From assembly GCA_900472675.1 (NCBI GenBank), contig UCJA01000004.1, forward strand, positions 262,578 through 326,577: 64,000 bases of DNA. The letters are read 5' to 3'. The notes beneath the pieces were generated by a model that saw only the letters and a program-made list of their open reading frames with translations, was not told where the DNA came from and did no database searches. The position numbers were made by a program, and so were the translations under genes. Shown in pieces: positions 1 through 9,822 of the stretch; position 1 is the stretch's first letter; the number at the start of each line of letters is the position of its first letter. Origin of the DNA: Hyphomicrobiales bacterium. Its GTDB lineage: Bacteria > Pseudomonadota > Alphaproteobacteria > Rhizobiales > Rhizobiaceae.

Positions 1-383
1 TCGTGCGTTTCCGCGGCATCAACGACCGCGATGCGGCGGAGGCCCTGAACGGGCTGGAGCTGTTCATCGAGCGGGACAATCTTCCTGACGACGAGCTCGA
101 CGACGACGAATTCTATTATGCGGACCTGGAAGGCCTGGAAGCGGTCGACCAGGAGGGCAAGAGCTACGGCACGGTCAGCGGCGTGTTCGACTTCGGCGCC
201 GGCGACCTTTTGGAACTGAAGGGGCCGGGACGGCGCCCGTCGCTCATCCCGTTTTCCGAGGCGGCGGTGCTCGAGATCGACCTGGAGAAGCGGCGGATCA
301 TCATCGATCCGTTTGCTGCGGGCCTGCTGGACGACGAAGGCGAAAACGGCCTTTCCCCTGACCAGCCGAGCGAGCCCAAGTGA
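1..383 (+). CDS. rimM: Ribosome maturation factor RimM (3' part only)
   Basis: The window opens inside this gene, so the N-terminal third is missing; about 127 codons are visible and the GTG at 3 is an internal valine codon, not a start. The visible part matches the end of the RimM N-terminal domain (a [14 protein letters not shown] segment) followed by the PRC-barrel domain ([11 protein letters not shown] to [11 protein letters not shown]). RimM binds ribosomal protein S19 and helps mature the 30S head and process 16S rRNA. The next gene, trmD, starts within the rimM stop codon region, the classic rimM-trmD-rplS order. The short acidic tail after IDPFAAG is typical of rhizobial versions. Identity is secure. 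Confidence 0.93.
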   Translation, partial: VRFRGINDRDAAEALNGLELFIERDNLPDDELDDDEFYYADLEGLEAVDQEGKSYGTVSGVFDFGAGDLLELKGPGRRPSLIPFSEAAVLEIDLEKRRIIIDPFAAGLLDDEGENGLSPDQPSEPK

Positions 384-1069
384 GCCGCATGGCGTTCCGG
401 GCCACCATCCTCACGCTCTATCCGGAGATGTTTCCGGGCCATCTTGGCCAGTCGCTGGCCGGCAAGGCCATGGAGCGCGGCGACTGGAGCCTTGATACGG
501 TGCAGATCCGGGAGTTTGCCACCGACAGGCACCGGACCGTGGATGACACGCCGGCCGGCGGCGGTGCCGGTATGGTGCTGAAGGCTGACGTGCTGGCCCA
601 GGCGATCGATTCCGTTGCATCCGATACGCGGCCCCGGCTGCTGATGAGCCCGCGCGGACGTCCCCTGACGCAGGCTCGGGTGCGGGACCTGGCTACGGCC
701 GAGGGCGTGGTGATCGTCTGCGGCCGCTTCGAGGGCGTCGACCAGCGGGTGATCGACGGGCGCAATCTCGAGGAAGTCTCGATCGGCGACTACATATTGT
801 CCGGTGGTGAACCGGCAGCGCTGACGCTGCTCGATGCGGTTGTGCGCATTCTGCCCGGCGTGATGGGCAATGCGGTTTCCGGCATCAACGAGAGTTTCGA
901 GCACGGGCTGCTCGAACATCCGCACTACACGCGCCCGCAGGTTTTCGAGGACCGCGAGATCCCGGCGGTGCTGACCTCGGGCAATCATGCGGCGATCGAA
1001 AAATGGCGGCTGGAGCAGGCGCTGCGGCTAACCGGCGAACGCCGGCCGGATCTCCTGGATCGCGACTGA
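380..1069 (+). CDS. trmD: tRNA (guanine-N1-)-methyltransferase TrmD
   Basis: TrmD methylates N1 of G37 in tRNAs reading CNN codons and prevents +1 frameshifting. The 229-residue product has the length of the family and shows its SPOUT knot signatures: [10 protein letters not shown] (residues 114-123) and GDYILSGGE (137-144), which form the S-adenosylmethionine pocket. The GTG start at 380 overlaps the end of rimM by four bases; an in-frame ATG three codons later (389) is a possible alternative. It lies in the rimM-trmD-rplS group, but a 217 bp gap separates it from rplS, so rplS may also have its own promoter. Confidence 0.96.
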   Translation: MSRMAFRATILTLYPEMFPGHLGQSLAGKAMERGDWSLDTVQIREFATDRHRTVDDTPAGGGAGMVLKADVLAQAIDSVASDTRPRLLMSPRGRPLTQARVRDLATAEGVVIVCGRFEGVDQRVIDGRNLEEVSIGDYILSGGEPAALTLLDAVVRILPGVMGNAVSGINESFEHGLLEHPHYTRPQVFEDREIPAVLTSGNHAAIEKWRLEQALRLTGERRPDLLDRD

Positions 1070-1286
1070 GCATTCGACGGGAGCGAAACGCGCGGCGCAC
1101 AAAAAAATCCGGTGACGGGATGACAAACGGCGGGCTTTCGTGTAATTGCGCAGCCTGCAACGGGACAGTGTTCCGTGCATCAGCAAGAAAGAATGGCGAA
1201 TCCGCTCTGCCCATGGCTGGTCCCGAGGTTGAACCGACGGACTTTCGAGCGCTCTGGCTGTTTCAGAAGAACGAAGGTTTGAGACC

Positions 1287-1841
1287 ATGAACATCATTCA
1301 AGAGATCGAGGCCGAACAGGTCGCCAAGATCGAAGCCAAGCGCAAGCTTCCCGATTTTTCGCCGGGCGACACCCTGCGCGTCAACGTTCGCGTGACGGAA
1401 GGTACCCGTACCCGTGTCCAGGCCTATGAAGGCGTTTGCATCGCCCGCTCCGGCGGCGGCATCAACGAAAGCTTCACGGTCCGCAAGATTTCCTACGGCG
1501 AAGGCGTCGAGCGCGTATTCCCCGTTTGCTCGCCCATGGTCGAAGGCGTCGACATCGTTCGCCGCGGCAAGGTGCGTCGCGCCAAGCTCTATTACCTGCG
1601 CGACCTGCGCGGCAAGGCTGCCCGTATCGTCGAGAACACCGGCACGCGCGCCCGCAAGCTGAACGACGCCGAGCGTCAGGCCGTTGTGCAGGAAAAGGCA
1701 CGTCTCGAAGCCGAGAAGGTTGCTGCCGCCCAGGCGCTGGCCGCTGAAAAGGCCGCAGCCGAGGCTGCCGAGGCGAAGGCCGCAGCAGAAGCCGCTGAAG
1801 CAGCAGAAGCTGCCAAGGCTGCAGAAGGTTCTGCCGAATAA
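1287..1841 (+). CDS. rplS: 50S ribosomal protein L19 with Ala/Glu-rich tail
   Basis: L19 sits at the 30S-50S interface. The first 115 or so residues are canonical L19 ([12 protein letters not shown] start, DTLRVNVRV, the GEGVERVFP region and [20 protein letters not shown]). The protein is 184 residues long against about 115 in enteric bacteria; the rest, from about residue 126, is an alanine/glutamate/lysine-rich low-complexity tail likely to be helical. Extended L19 tails are known from rhizobia, but the tail has no assigned function. The ATG follows a GAAGG-type ribosome binding site, and a terminator follows the stop codon directly. Confidence 0.96.
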   Translation: MNIIQEIEAEQVAKIEAKRKLPDFSPGDTLRVNVRVTEGTRTRVQAYEGVCIARSGGGINESFTVRKISYGEGVERVFPVCSPMVEGVDIVRRGKVRRAKLYYLRDLRGKAARIVENTGTRARKLNDAERQAVVQEKARLEAEKVAAAQALAAEKAAAEAAEAKAAAEAAEAAEAAKAAEGSAE

Positions 1842-1863
1842 GATTTGTCCCTTCGGGATATGC

Positions 1864-1895
1864 AAAAGGCGGAGCCTCCGGGCCCCGCCTTTTTT
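1864..1895 (+). terminator. Rho-independent terminator after rplS (also usable from the other strand)
   Basis: A GGCGG...CCGCC stem (1868-1872 with 1885-1889) flanked by A4 and T6 lies 22 bases after the rplS stop. The flanking A and T runs make it usable as a bidirectional terminator for the convergent MFS gene that ends at 1921. Confidence 0.75.
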
Positions 1896-1920
1896 GTTGT
1901 CTGCATGTCTGTGCCGAGGC

Positions 1921-3243
1921 TCAGGGCCGGCGCTGTTCCGGCGTGGTGCCGGCAAGGTCAGCCGGGGCGGAGGCCTGCACCTTTGCCGCAAGGATCTTGC
2001 CGACGATGATCACCAGGATGCCGGCAATGGCCAGGCAGATGGCCAGGAAGAACATCGGATAGGTGTTGCTGCCGGTCTGGTCGTGGATCCAGGGCACGAC
2101 GTTCTGGGCGACGAAGCCGCCGAGGTTGCCGACCGAGTTGATGGCGGCAAGGCCGGCTGCAGCGCCCGCGCCCCGCAGGAAGCGGGAGGGCAGGGACCAG
2201 AACACCGGCTGGCCCGCAAAGATGCCGGCGGCTGCAATGCACAGGAAGGCGAACTGCAGGACCGGCGAGCCGACCAGAACCGAGAGCGCCAGGCAGATGG
2301 CGCCCACGAAGGCGGGGCCGGCGATATAGGGCGTCTTGTTTTCCGTCTTGTCGGCGGCAGTCGGGACCACCCAGAGCGCTACCGCGACAAAGAGCCAGGG
2401 GATGATGTTGATGAAGCCGTTGACGGTGTTCGAGACTCCAAAACCCTTGACGATGGTGGGCAGCCAGTAGCTGAGGCCATAGGCGGCCAGCGGAAAGCCC
2501 ACGTAGCAGAGCGCCATCAGCAGCACGGTCGGGTTGACCAGCGCCTTCATGCCGTTGTCGGCCTGCTGCTCCATGCCGGAGTTTTCCCGTGCCAGACGGT
2601 CGGACAGCCACTTCTTTTCCTCGGGCGACAGGAATTTCGCCTTTTCCGGCGTGTCGTCCAGGTAAAAGAGCGTGACGATGCCGGCGATCACGGCCGGAAC
2701 GCCGGTTGCCAGGAAGACCCATTCCCAGCCGGCAAGGCCGAGCAGGCCGTCGAGATCGAGCAGCGATCCGCCGATCGGCGCACCGATGGCGTTGGCGATG
2801 GCGCTGAAGATCATGAACAGGCCGACCATGCGGCCGCGGTAGTCCTTGGGGAACCAGAGGGTCAGCAGGTAAAGCACGCCCGGGAAGAAGCCTGCCTCGG
2901 CGACGCCCAGCAGGAAGCGCAGGATGTAGAACATCGTGGCGTTCTGGGTGAAGGCGAGCGCGATCGTCACGATGCCCCAGGTGACCATGATGCGGGCGAA
3001 CCAGCGGCTGGCACCAAAGCGGTTGAGGAAGAGGTTGCTCGGCACTTCGAAGATGAAATAGCCGATGAAGAACAGCGAGGCGCCCAGACCATAGGCATAT
3101 TCGCTCATCTGCAGCGCGTCGACCATCTGCAGCTTGGCGAAGCTGACGTTCTGACGGTCGATATAGGCAATCAGGTAGAGAATGCCGAGGAAGGGCATCA
3201 GCCTCCAGGTTATCTTGGAAATCAGCTTCTGTTCGGAAACCAT
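1921..3243 (-). CDS. MFS transporter, anion:cation symporter (ACS/tartrate-phthalate type)
   Basis: A 440-residue major facilitator with about 12 hydrophobic segments. The start AYIDRQNVSFAKLQM and the VAEAGFFPGVLYLLTLWFP segment are characteristic of the anion:cation symporter family that imports tartrate, glucarate, phthalate or similar carboxylates. The start is placed at the ATG read from 3243 (MVSEQKLISKITWRL), which has a GGGAAAGG ribosome binding site; a longer frame reaching 3447 adds a non-conserved arginine-rich leader and overlaps the heme oxygenase gene. The substrate cannot be read from the sequence. It is transcribed divergently from the heme oxygenase gene, and no catabolic enzyme lies next to it. 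Confidence 0.85.
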   Translation of the reverse strand: MVSEQKLISKITWRLMPFLGILYLIAYIDRQNVSFAKLQMVDALQMSEYAYGLGASLFFIGYFIFEVPSNLFLNRFGASRWFARIMVTWGIVTIALAFTQNATMFYILRFLLGVAEAGFFPGVLYLLTLWFPKDYRGRMVGLFMIFSAIANAIGAPIGGSLLDLDGLLGLAGWEWVFLATGVPAVIAGIVTLFYLDDTPEKAKFLSPEEKKWLSDRLARENSGMEQQADNGMKALVNPTVLLMALCYVGFPLAAYGLSYWLPTIVKGFGVSNTVNGFINIIPWLFVAVALWVVPTAADKTENKTPYIAGPAFVGAICLALSVLVGSPVLQFAFLCIAAAGIFAGQPVFWSLPSRFLRGAGAAAGLAAINSVGNLGGFVAQNVVPWIHDQTGSNTYPMFFLAICLAIAGILVIIVGKILAAKVQASAPADLAGTTPEQRRP

Positions 3244-3258
3244 GGTTACCTTTCCCGG

Positions 3259-3287
3259 CCTCACGGCCCTTTCACTCAAACGTGAGG
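3259..3287. promoter_or_regulatory. Inverted repeat between divergent MFS and heme oxygenase genes
   Basis: CCTCACG (3259-3265) and its reverse complement CGTGAGG (3281-3287) are separated by 15 bases in the intergenic region shared by two divergent genes. The placement is that of an operator. No regulator gene is adjacent, so its partner is unknown. Confidence 0.3.
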
Positions 3288-3380
3288 TGGGAAGTAGGTG
3301 CCGGCCGGGCGGAGGCAAGTGGAGCCGCGCCCGATGGCGGTGCGCAAAGAGGATTTGACAGACAGGAGACGAGGTCCGAT

Positions 3381-3980
3381 ATGCTTTTTGGCATGGATAT
3401 CGACAACGCACCGCAGCCTCAGACCCGCATCCAGCGGCTGAAGACACTGACCGACGGCACCCATCAGCAGCTCGACCAGCGCATCATGAGCGCCGATCCG
3501 TTCGGCAGCCGCGCGCGCTACGCGCTGTTTTTGCGGGTCCAGCACCAGTTCCACGCGGATGTGGCGCCGCTTTACGGGTCGGCCGAGCTCAACCGCCTGC
3601 TGCCGGGACTGGCCGAGCGCTGCCGGCTGGAGGCGCTGCAGGCGGATGTTGAAGATCTCTCCGGATCGGCTGCACTGCCGCTCGAAGGGCAGGCCGGTGC
3701 GCTCGACGTGCCGCAGGCGCTCGGCTGGGTCTATGTGGCGGAAGGCTCCAACCTCGGGGCGGCGTTTCTCCTGAAGGAAGCGGCCAAGCTTGGCCTGTCG
3801 GATGCGTTCGGCGCGCGGCACCTTGCTGGCCACCCGGCCGGGCGGGGGCTGCACTGGCGCAATTTCGTGGCCGCGTTCAACGCGCTGCCCATGGCCGACA
3901 ATGAGGAGATGCAGGCGGCCGACGGTGCCCGGGCTGCCTTCCGGCGCGTGCACGGGTTGGTGGACGAGATTTTCGGGTGA
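3381..3980 (+). CDS. hemO: Biliverdin-producing heme oxygenase
   Basis: This 199-residue protein fits the bacterial HemO/BphO family, which opens heme to biliverdin with release of iron and CO. The candidate proximal heme ligand is His28 (in GTHQQLDQ), and the family-typical YVAEGSNLGAAFLLKEA helix lies near residues 115-131. The ATG at 3381 has an AGGAGACGAGG ribosome binding site; a second ATG four codons on is less well placed. There is no heme-uptake gene or bacteriophytochrome beside it, although in rhizobia and Agrobacterium such enzymes either salvage heme iron or supply phytochrome chromophore. The symbol is by family resemblance only. Confidence 0.85.
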   Translation: MLFGMDIDNAPQPQTRIQRLKTLTDGTHQQLDQRIMSADPFGSRARYALFLRVQHQFHADVAPLYGSAELNRLLPGLAERCRLEALQADVEDLSGSAALPLEGQAGALDVPQALGWVYVAEGSNLGAAFLLKEAAKLGLSDAFGARHLAGHPAGRGLHWRNFVAAFNALPMADNEEMQAADGARAAFRRVHGLVDEIFG

Positions 3981-4119
3981 CCGATCGCCACGCTTCCTGA
4001 GGCGCGACGGCTCGATGCGCGGGCGCGGCTGCACTGGTATTTTGCGCCGGTTTCGGCCATATACGCCATGAGGCCGCGGGACACGCGCGGGCAGAGGCGG
4101 GCAGGGGCCCGCCCAACGG

Positions 4120-5046
4120 ATGATCGCCATGGCAGAGCAGGTCGAATTCGCGAAGATGAACGGGCTTGGCAACAAGATCCTGGTCGTCGATATGCGCGGC
4201 CGCAAGGATCCCGTGACCCCTGAGGCGGCGATCGCGCTCAACGCCGACCCTGCCACGCAGTTCGACCAGATCATGGCGATCCATGATCCCCGGGTGCAGG
4301 GCACCGACGCCTTTATCGACATTCTCAATTGCGATGGCACCAAGGCGCAGGCCTGCGGCAACGGCACGCGTTGCGTGGTGCAGGCGCTTGCCGCCGAAAC
4401 CGGGCGCAAAAGCTTCACCTTCCAGACGGTCGCCGGCATTCTCAATGCGCAGGAGCACGAGGACGGCATGATCTCGGTGGACATGGGCACACCCGTGTTT
4501 GCCTGGGACCGGATCCCGCTTGCGGAAGATTTCTACGACACCAGCCGCATCGAGCTGCAGATCGGGCCGATCGACGCGCCGGTGCTGCATTCGCCCTCTG
4601 CCATGTCGATGGGCAATCCGCATGCCGTCTTCTGGGTCGATCGCGACCCGATGGAGTTCGATCTGGAGCGGTTCGGGCCGCTTCTTGAAAACCACCCGAT
4701 GTTCCCGGAAAAGGCCAATATCACGCTGGCGCAGGTGACCTCGCCTTCGTCGCTGCGCACCCGCACCTGGGAACGCGGCGCCGGGCTGACGCTCGCCTGC
4801 GGGTCGGCTGCCTGTGCTGCCGCCGTTTCGGCTGCGCGCACCGGCCGCACCGGGCGGGAGGTGACGATCGATGTCGCCTCGGCGCCCAGCCGCCAGCCGC
4901 TGACCATCGCATGGCGCGACAACGACCACGTGGTGATGACCGGGCCTGCCGAATGGGAATGGTCGGGCAAGCTCGATCCGCAGACCGGCGCCTTCACGCG
5001 CGACGAGGTGGCGGGTGAGGCCGAGGCCGGAGTTCGCGCAGGGTGA
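4120..5046 (+). CDS. dapF: Diaminopimelate epimerase
   Basis: DapF interconverts LL- and meso-diaminopimelate for lysine and peptidoglycan synthesis. Both catalytic cysteines are present in their signatures, Cys79 in ACGNGTRC and Cys227 in TLACGSAAC, numbered from the ATG at 4120. A second ATG at 4129 ([15 protein letters not shown]) is equally plausible. The product is 308 residues, slightly longer than the enteric protein because of a charged C-terminal extension. The stop codon overlaps the GTG start of mtaB by four bases, so the two are probably translationally coupled. Confidence 0.96.
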   Translation: MIAMAEQVEFAKMNGLGNKILVVDMRGRKDPVTPEAAIALNADPATQFDQIMAIHDPRVQGTDAFIDILNCDGTKAQACGNGTRCVVQALAAETGRKSFTFQTVAGILNAQEHEDGMISVDMGTPVFAWDRIPLAEDFYDTSRIELQIGPIDAPVLHSPSAMSMGNPHAVFWVDRDPMEFDLERFGPLLENHPMFPEKANITLAQVTSPSSLRTRTWERGAGLTLACGSAACAAAVSAARTGRTGREVTIDVASAPSRQPLTIAWRDNDHVVMTGPAEWEWSGKLDPQTGAFTRDEVAGEAEAGVRAG

Positions 5047-6326
5047 GCGGCGTCGAGGTCATCACCTTCGGTTGCCGGCTCAATACCTATGAGTCGGAAG
5101 TGATGCGCGCCGAAGCCGAAAAGGCCGGGCTCAACAATGCCGTGCTCATCAATACCTGTGCCGTGACAGGCGAGGCCGTACGTCAGGCCCGTCAAACGAT
5201 CCGCCGGGCGCGACGCGACAATCCGCATGCGCGCATCATCGTCACCGGCTGCGCCGCGCAGACCGAGGCTGAGACCTTTGCCGAGATGGCGGAGGTGGAC
5301 ATGGTGCTCGGCAACGAGGAAAAGCTTTCGAGCGCCTCCTATCGCAGCCTGCCAGATTTCGGGGTGTCGGCGGAAGAAAAACTGCGCGTCAACGACATCA
5401 TGAGCGTGCGCGCAACCGCGCCGCAGATGGTCAAGCATATCGACGGGCATGTGCGCGCCTTCATCCAGGTGCAGAACGGCTGCGACCATCGCTGCAGCTT
5501 CTGCATCATTCCCTATGGTCGCGGCAATTCGCGGTCCGTGCCCATGGGCGCGGTGGTGGAGCAGGCGCGCAAGCTCGTGCAGGGCGGCTACCGCGAGATC
5601 GTGCTGACCGGCGTGGATGCGACCAGCTATGGCGCCGACCTGCCGGGCCAGCCGTCGCTCGGGTATCTCGCCAAGACCCTCCTTCGCCAAGTGCCGGAGA
5701 TCCTGCGGCTGCGGCTGTCATCGATCGACGGGATCGAGGCGGACCGGCATCTGTGGGACCTGATCGCCGACGAGCCGCGCTTCATGCCGCACCTGCATCT
5801 GTCGCTGCAGCATGGCGACGACATGATCCTGAAGCGGATGAAGCGTCGTCACAGCCGGGCGGAGGCGCTCGCGTTTACGCAGCAGGCCCGGCGCCTGAGG
5901 CCCGAGATTGCCTTCGGCGCTGACATGATCGCCGGCTTTCCGACCGAAACGGACGCGATGGCCGAGAATGCCGCGACGCTTGCGGAAGAGGCCGGCATTT
6001 CGTTTCTGCATGTGTTTCCCTACAGCCCGCGGCCGGGCACGCCCGCCGCCCGGATGCCGCAGCTCGACCGTAGCCTCGTCAAGGAGCGCGCTGCCCGGCT
6101 GCGTGCCTGCGGCGAGGCGCTGCAGCGCCAACACCTCGACGGAATGGTTGGAGCCGAGCAGACCATCCTCGTTGAAATGAACGGGATGGCGCATACGGAA
6201 AACTTTTCGCTGGTTGCGGCGCCCGGGCTTATTCCCCGGACACTGCAGCGCGTTATCATTACCGGCCATAACGGCCGTCACCTCGACATGCAGGTTGCAG
6301 CCGCACAGCCGTCGCGAGCAGCGTAA
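5043..6326 (+). CDS. mtaB: tRNA t6A37 methylthiotransferase MtaB
   Basis: A radical-SAM methylthiotransferase that converts t6A37 to ms2t6A in tRNAs reading ANN codons. The N-terminal UPF0004 domain carries three cluster cysteines (Cys11 in FGCRLN, Cys39 in INTCAV, Cys70 in VTGCAA). The radical-SAM motif is Cys147-x3-Cys151-x2-Cys154 followed by [12 protein letters not shown] short TRAM-like tail ends the 427-residue product. The FGCRLN start separates MtaB from the related MiaB and RimO. GTG start, overlapping dapF; ftsY follows 16 bases downstream. Its substrate t6A depends on TsaD, whose gene is at 47286. Confidence 0.94.
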   Translation: MSGVEVITFGCRLNTYESEVMRAEAEKAGLNNAVLINTCAVTGEAVRQARQTIRRARRDNPHARIIVTGCAAQTEAETFAEMAEVDMVLGNEEKLSSASYRSLPDFGVSAEEKLRVNDIMSVRATAPQMVKHIDGHVRAFIQVQNGCDHRCSFCIIPYGRGNSRSVPMGAVVEQARKLVQGGYREIVLTGVDATSYGADLPGQPSLGYLAKTLLRQVPEILRLRLSSIDGIEADRHLWDLIADEPRFMPHLHLSLQHGDDMILKRMKRRHSRAEALAFTQQARRLRPEIAFGADMIAGFPTETDAMAENAATLAEEAGISFLHVFPYSPRPGTPAARMPQLDRSLVKERAARLRACGEALQRQHLDGMVGAEQTILVEMNGMAHTENFSLVAAPGLIPRTLQRVIITGHNGRHLDMQVAAAQPSRAA

Positions 6327-6342
6327 CCGGAACGGGTTTTTC

Positions 6343-7722
6343 ATGGCATTGAGTTTCATCAAGCGCGTCTTCACCTTCGACAAGCCGAACGAGCCGGAGG
6401 ACGAGGCCCGTCTGCATCCGGATCAGGTTCCGGGCCTTCAGTCGCAACTGGAGCCGACGTCGCGCGCGGAAGATCTGCCGGTGGCGAGCTTCGATCCGGT
6501 ATCGCTGCCGGAAATGGAGACCGCCGGCGGGCCGGCTGCAGATACCGTTGTCGAGCCTGCCGAGGAAGAGGTTGCGACCCTGCTTCCCGGCGCCGAGGAG
6601 ACATCCGAGCTTGGCATCGTGCCGCTGTCGCTGCTGGAGGCGGAGGCTGCAGCGGCGGAGGCAAGCACGGACGGCGCGCTCAATGCGGAGCTACAGGGTA
6701 GTGTCTCTGATGCGACTGCCCCTCAACCCGTCCCCGTGCTTCCCAAGGGCTTCTCGACCGCTCGGGTAGAAACGGACACGGTCACCATCGTGCCGCCGGC
6801 GCCGCTCTCCTGGTTCCAGCGGTTGCGGGAGGGCCTTGCCCGGACCTCGTCGCAGTTGACCGGCCAGATCACGGCACTGTTTACCAAGCGCAAGCTGGAC
6901 GACGAGACGCTGGAAGAGCTGGAAGACCTGCTGATCCAGGCCGACCTTGGCGTCGAGACCGCCATGCGCATTTCGGGCGCGCTGTCGTCGGAACGCTACG
7001 GCAAGGACGTGTCGGGCGAGGACGTATCGCGGATCATGGCCGGCGAGATTACCAAGGTGCTGGCGCCGGTCGCCAAGCCGCTGGCCCTCGACCTCAACCA
7101 CAAGCCGCATGTGATCCTGGTGGTCGGCGTCAACGGCACGGGCAAGACCACCACAATCGGCAAGCTGGCGGCAAAGCTGTCCGGCGCCGGGCTGAAGGTG
7201 ATGCTGGCTGCCGGCGATACTTTCCGTGCGGCGGCGATCGAGCAGCTGAAGATCTGGGCGGACCGGAGCGGCTCCACCTTTATCGGGACCAAGCTTGGCG
7301 CCGATGCGGCAGGCCTTGCCTATGACGCCTTCGAGCAGGCGCGCGCCAACAAGTCCGACGTGCTGATCATCGATACGGCCGGCCGGTTGCAGAACCGAGC
7401 AGAGCTGATGGCGGAGCTCGAAAAGATCGTGCGGGTGCTTGCCAAGCTCGACCCCGATGCGCCGCACACGGTGCTGCAGACGCTCGACGCGACCACCGGC
7501 CAGAACGCCCTGCAGCAGGTGGAAATCTTCCGCAATGTGGCGGGCGTCAGCGGGCTGATCATGACCAAGCTCGATGGCACGGCGCGCGGCGGCATTCTGG
7601 TGGCCATCGCCGCCAAGCACAAGCTGCCCGTCTATTTCATCGGTGTCGGCGAGGGCGTGGACGATCTGGAGCCTTTCGAGGCGGAGGATTTCGCCCGGGC
7701 CATTGCGGGTTTGACGCATTGA
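6343..7722 (+). CDS. ftsY: Signal recognition particle receptor FtsY
   Basis: FtsY docks ribosome-SRP complexes at the membrane. The product is 459 residues: a variable, acidic N-terminal A region of about 150 residues, then the N domain, then the GTPase G domain with P-loop GVNGTGKT (262-269), the DTAGR box and [10 protein letters not shown]. The ATG at 6343 begins [14 protein letters not shown], a short amphipathic segment usual for FtsY; frames extending upstream overlap mtaB. It probably belongs to the dapF-mtaB-ftsY transcription unit. Confidence 0.96.
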   Translation: MALSFIKRVFTFDKPNEPEDEARLHPDQVPGLQSQLEPTSRAEDLPVASFDPVSLPEMETAGGPAADTVVEPAEEEVATLLPGAEETSELGIVPLSLLEAEAAAAEASTDGALNAELQGSVSDATAPQPVPVLPKGFSTARVETDTVTIVPPAPLSWFQRLREGLARTSSQLTGQITALFTKRKLDDETLEELEDLLIQADLGVETAMRISGALSSERYGKDVSGEDVSRIMAGEITKVLAPVAKPLALDLNHKPHVILVVGVNGTGKTTTIGKLAAKLSGAGLKVMLAAGDTFRAAAIEQLKIWADRSGSTFIGTKLGADAAGLAYDAFEQARANKSDVLIIDTAGRLQNRAELMAELEKIVRVLAKLDPDAPHTVLQTLDATTGQNALQQVEIFRNVAGVSGLIMTKLDGTARGGILVAIAAKHKLPVYFIGVGEGVDDLEPFEAEDFARAIAGLTH

Positions 7723-7780
7723 TGACACAGAAAGACAGTCTGGCTTCGGCCACTGTTCACCTGCCTTAAAGTTGGAAATC

Positions 7781-8431
7781 ATGCAGCCCATCGAGAGCGA
7801 CGTCACACCCAGCAAGGAAGAAACGCAGCATCCCATGCTGAAGCTTGCCCTGGAGCTGGGGCCGCTCATGGTGTTCTTCTTCGGCAACCTGCGCGGCGAG
7901 TGGCTGGTCGCGAAGATCCCGGCTCTGGCCGCCGTCGGCGGTCCGCTGTTCGTGGCCACCGCATTGTTCATGGCTGCCACGGTGGTGTCGCTGGTCGTTT
8001 CGAAGATCGTCTTCCACCATCTGCCGGTGATGCCGCTGGTGTCGGGCGCCGTCGTGCTGATCTTCGGGTCGCTGTCGATCTGGCTGCAGGACGAGACCTT
8101 CATCAAGATGAAGCCGACCATCGTCAACACGCTGTTCGGCGTGGCACTACTGGTCGGGCTGTTCTTCGGCAAGTCGCTGCTCGGCTATGTGTTCAACGCC
8201 GCCTTCCAGCTGGACGAGGCGGGCTGGAAGACGCTGACGCTGCGCTGGGGTCTGTTCTTCCTGGTGCTCGCCGTTCTCAACGAAGTCGTCTGGCGCAATT
8301 TTTCCGATGCCGCCTGGGTCAACTTCAAGGTCTGGGGCACCATGCCCATCACCATCCTCTTCACGCTGTCGCAGATGCCGCTGATCATGCGCCATACGAT
8401 CGAGCAGCCCTCTCGCGAGGCCGACAAGTGA
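7781..8431 (+). CDS. ispZ: Inner-membrane-spanning protein YciB / septation protein A
   Basis: A 216-residue multi-pass inner membrane protein of the YciB/IspZ family, recognised from [16 protein letters not shown] near the N-terminus and the conserved end [21 protein letters not shown]...TLSQMPLI. Members affect envelope integrity and septum formation; the molecular role is not settled. The ATG at 7781 is preferred over a TTG three codons earlier. The stop codon overlaps the GTG start of the DUF2585 gene by four bases, so the two are probably made together. The ftsY-ispZ order is common in alphaproteobacteria. Confidence 0.92.
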   Translation: MQPIESDVTPSKEETQHPMLKLALELGPLMVFFFGNLRGEWLVAKIPALAAVGGPLFVATALFMAATVVSLVVSKIVFHHLPVMPLVSGAVVLIFGSLSIWLQDETFIKMKPTIVNTLFGVALLVGLFFGKSLLGYVFNAAFQLDEAGWKTLTLRWGLFFLVLAVLNEVVWRNFSDAAWVNFKVWGTMPITILFTLSQMPLIMRHTIEQPSREADK

Positions 8432-9015
8432 CGACAGCGGCTGTCTCCCCGACCCACAGCAGCGGCCGGGTGTGGCTGTTTGTGGCGCTGGGCATTCTCG
8501 TTGCCCAGCTGGTCATCCTGCACCTGATGGGGCGCGTCGCAATCTGCGAATGCGGATACGTCAAACTGTTCGAGCCGGTGGTGAATTCGCCCGGCAATTC
8601 GCAGCACCTGGCCGACTGGTACACGCCGTCGCACATCATCCACGGCTTCCTGTTCTACGGGCTCGGCTGGCTTATCCTGCGGCGGGCGCCCCTATCCGCG
8701 CGGCTTTCGCTCGCGGTGCTGATCGAGGCAGCCTGGGAGCTGTTTGAAAACTCGCCGATGGTGATCGAACGCTACCGGACGGCCACCATGGCGCTCGGCT
8801 ATTCGGGCGACAGCATCATCAATTCCGGCATGGACACGGTGTTCATGACGCTCGGTTTCCTTGCCGCCTGGCGCCTGCCGGTCTGGGCAACCATCGCGAT
8901 CGCGATCGTCTTCGAGCTGTTCACCGGCTGGCTGATCCGCGACAACCTCACCCTCAACGTGCTGATGCTCATCTGGCCGGTCGAGGCGATCAAGACCTGG
9001 CAGGGCGGCGCTTAG
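8428..9015 (+). CDS. DUF2585 / UPF0314 family membrane protein
   Basis: A 195-residue protein with about five hydrophobic segments, matching the DUF2585 (UPF0314) family through the motifs [15 protein letters not shown] and [18 protein letters not shown] and the DNLTLN segment near the end. The family is largely alphaproteobacterial and has no established function. The GTG start at 8428 overlaps the ispZ stop (GTGA), suggesting coupled expression. It converges with ccmG, with only seven bases between the two genes. Confidence 0.88.
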   Translation: MTTAAVSPTHSSGRVWLFVALGILVAQLVILHLMGRVAICECGYVKLFEPVVNSPGNSQHLADWYTPSHIIHGFLFYGLGWLILRRAPLSARLSLAVLIEAAWELFENSPMVIERYRTATMALGYSGDSIINSGMDTVFMTLGFLAAWRLPVWATIAIAIVFELFTGWLIRDNLTLNVLMLIWPVEAIKTWQGGA

Positions 9016-9022
9016 GCGCCGT

Positions 9023-9628
9023 TCAGCCTTTCGCGCCGCTTGCCTTGTCGATGGCCGGCAGGAGATCGGCGTTGATGCTGCGCTCGTCGAAGGGTCCGAC
9101 GCGCTTGTAGAGGATGGTGCCGTCGGCGCCGACCAGATAGCTTTCCGGAATGCCGTAGACGCCCCAGTCGATCGCCGCCTTGCCGGTCGGATCGACCCCG
9201 ATCGCCGCATAGGGATTGCCGAGTTCGCCCAGGAAGCGCAGCGCGTTGTCGGTCTTGTCCTTGTAATTGATGCCGACGATGGTGAGACGCTTGTCGTTGG
9301 CGAGCTCCTTCAGAAGCGGATGCTCCTGCCGGCAGGGCACGCACCAGGAGGCAAACACGTTGACGAGCGTCAGTCTGCCGCGCACGGCCTCATTCGTCAG
9401 GGCCGGCAGGGAAGATCCCTCGAGCGGCGGCAGGGCGAGCGAAGGTGCCGTCTTGCCGATCAGCGCCGAAGGAATGGCCGACACGTCGAGGCCGTTGACG
9501 TCCTGGTCGTAGAGCATCTTGCCGGCGACACCGGCAAAGCCGAGAAAGATGGCAAGCGGTATCAGGCCCGGCAGAAACCGTGCGATGCCGCGGCGTCCTG
9601 TTGTGTGGTCGTCGCTTTCGGCGGTCAC
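9023..9628 (-). CDS. ccmG: Thiol:disulfide interchange protein CcmG/DsbE
   Basis: A periplasmic, membrane-anchored thioredoxin that keeps apocytochrome c cysteines reduced for heme attachment. An N-terminal anchor lies near residues 17-38 and the redox motif is WCVPC (Cys96 and Cys99), with the cis-proline loop in YGIPESYLV. The GTG start read from 9628 overlaps the ccmD stop by four bases. The 201-residue length fits the family. It is the last gene of the ccmA-B-C-D-G run; ccmE, ccmF and ccmH are not in the window and must lie elsewhere. Confidence 0.93.
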   Translation of the reverse strand: MTAESDDHTTGRRGIARFLPGLIPLAIFLGFAGVAGKMLYDQDVNGLDVSAIPSALIGKTAPSLALPPLEGSSLPALTNEAVRGRLTLVNVFASWCVPCRQEHPLLKELANDKRLTIVGINYKDKTDNALRFLGELGNPYAAIGVDPTGKAAIDWGVYGIPESYLVGADGTILYKRVGPFDERSINADLLPAIDKASGAKG

Positions 9629-9822
9629 GCTGTGGTCTCCCGGCTGATGTCGCCCGTGGTCTCTGCGGCCGGCCGGGCGGAGCGCCTGCGGATGCCGGAG
9701 GCTTCGAGTTCCGCCAGTTCCTTTCGGCGGGCGCGCCCGTCGAGCCAGACCCAGGCGATCAGACAGAGAGTGACGGCGGCTGCGACGCCATAGCTGGTGA
9801 ATACATAGAAGGCGTAGTTCAT
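9625..9822 (-). CDS. ccmD: Heme exporter protein CcmD
   Basis: A 65-residue small membrane protein with one transmembrane helix (about residues 8-27, [20 protein letters not shown]) and a basic, then polar, cytoplasmic tail containing [18 protein letters not shown]. CcmD stabilises the CcmABC complex and is needed to release holo-CcmE. It overlaps both neighbours by four bases (ccmC upstream, ccmG downstream). It is easily missed because of its size. Confidence 0.9.
   Translation of the reverse strand: MNYAFYVFTSYGVAAAVTLCLIAWVWLDGRARRKELAELEASGIRRRSARPAAETTGDISRETTA

Noticed and set aside
1684..3285. A 533-residue plus-strand frame across rplS and the MFS gene
   Set aside because: It runs through the rplS terminator and antisense to a clear transporter; its Gly/Arg/Asp/His-rich composition is typical of a shadow frame.
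3355..3385. TTGACA with a TATGCT about 19 bases downstream, as a promoter giving a leaderless heme oxygenase mRNA
   Set aside because: The -10 would overlap the ATG at 3381, and the AGGAGACGAGG ribosome binding site argues for normal initiation there; the spacer is also long.
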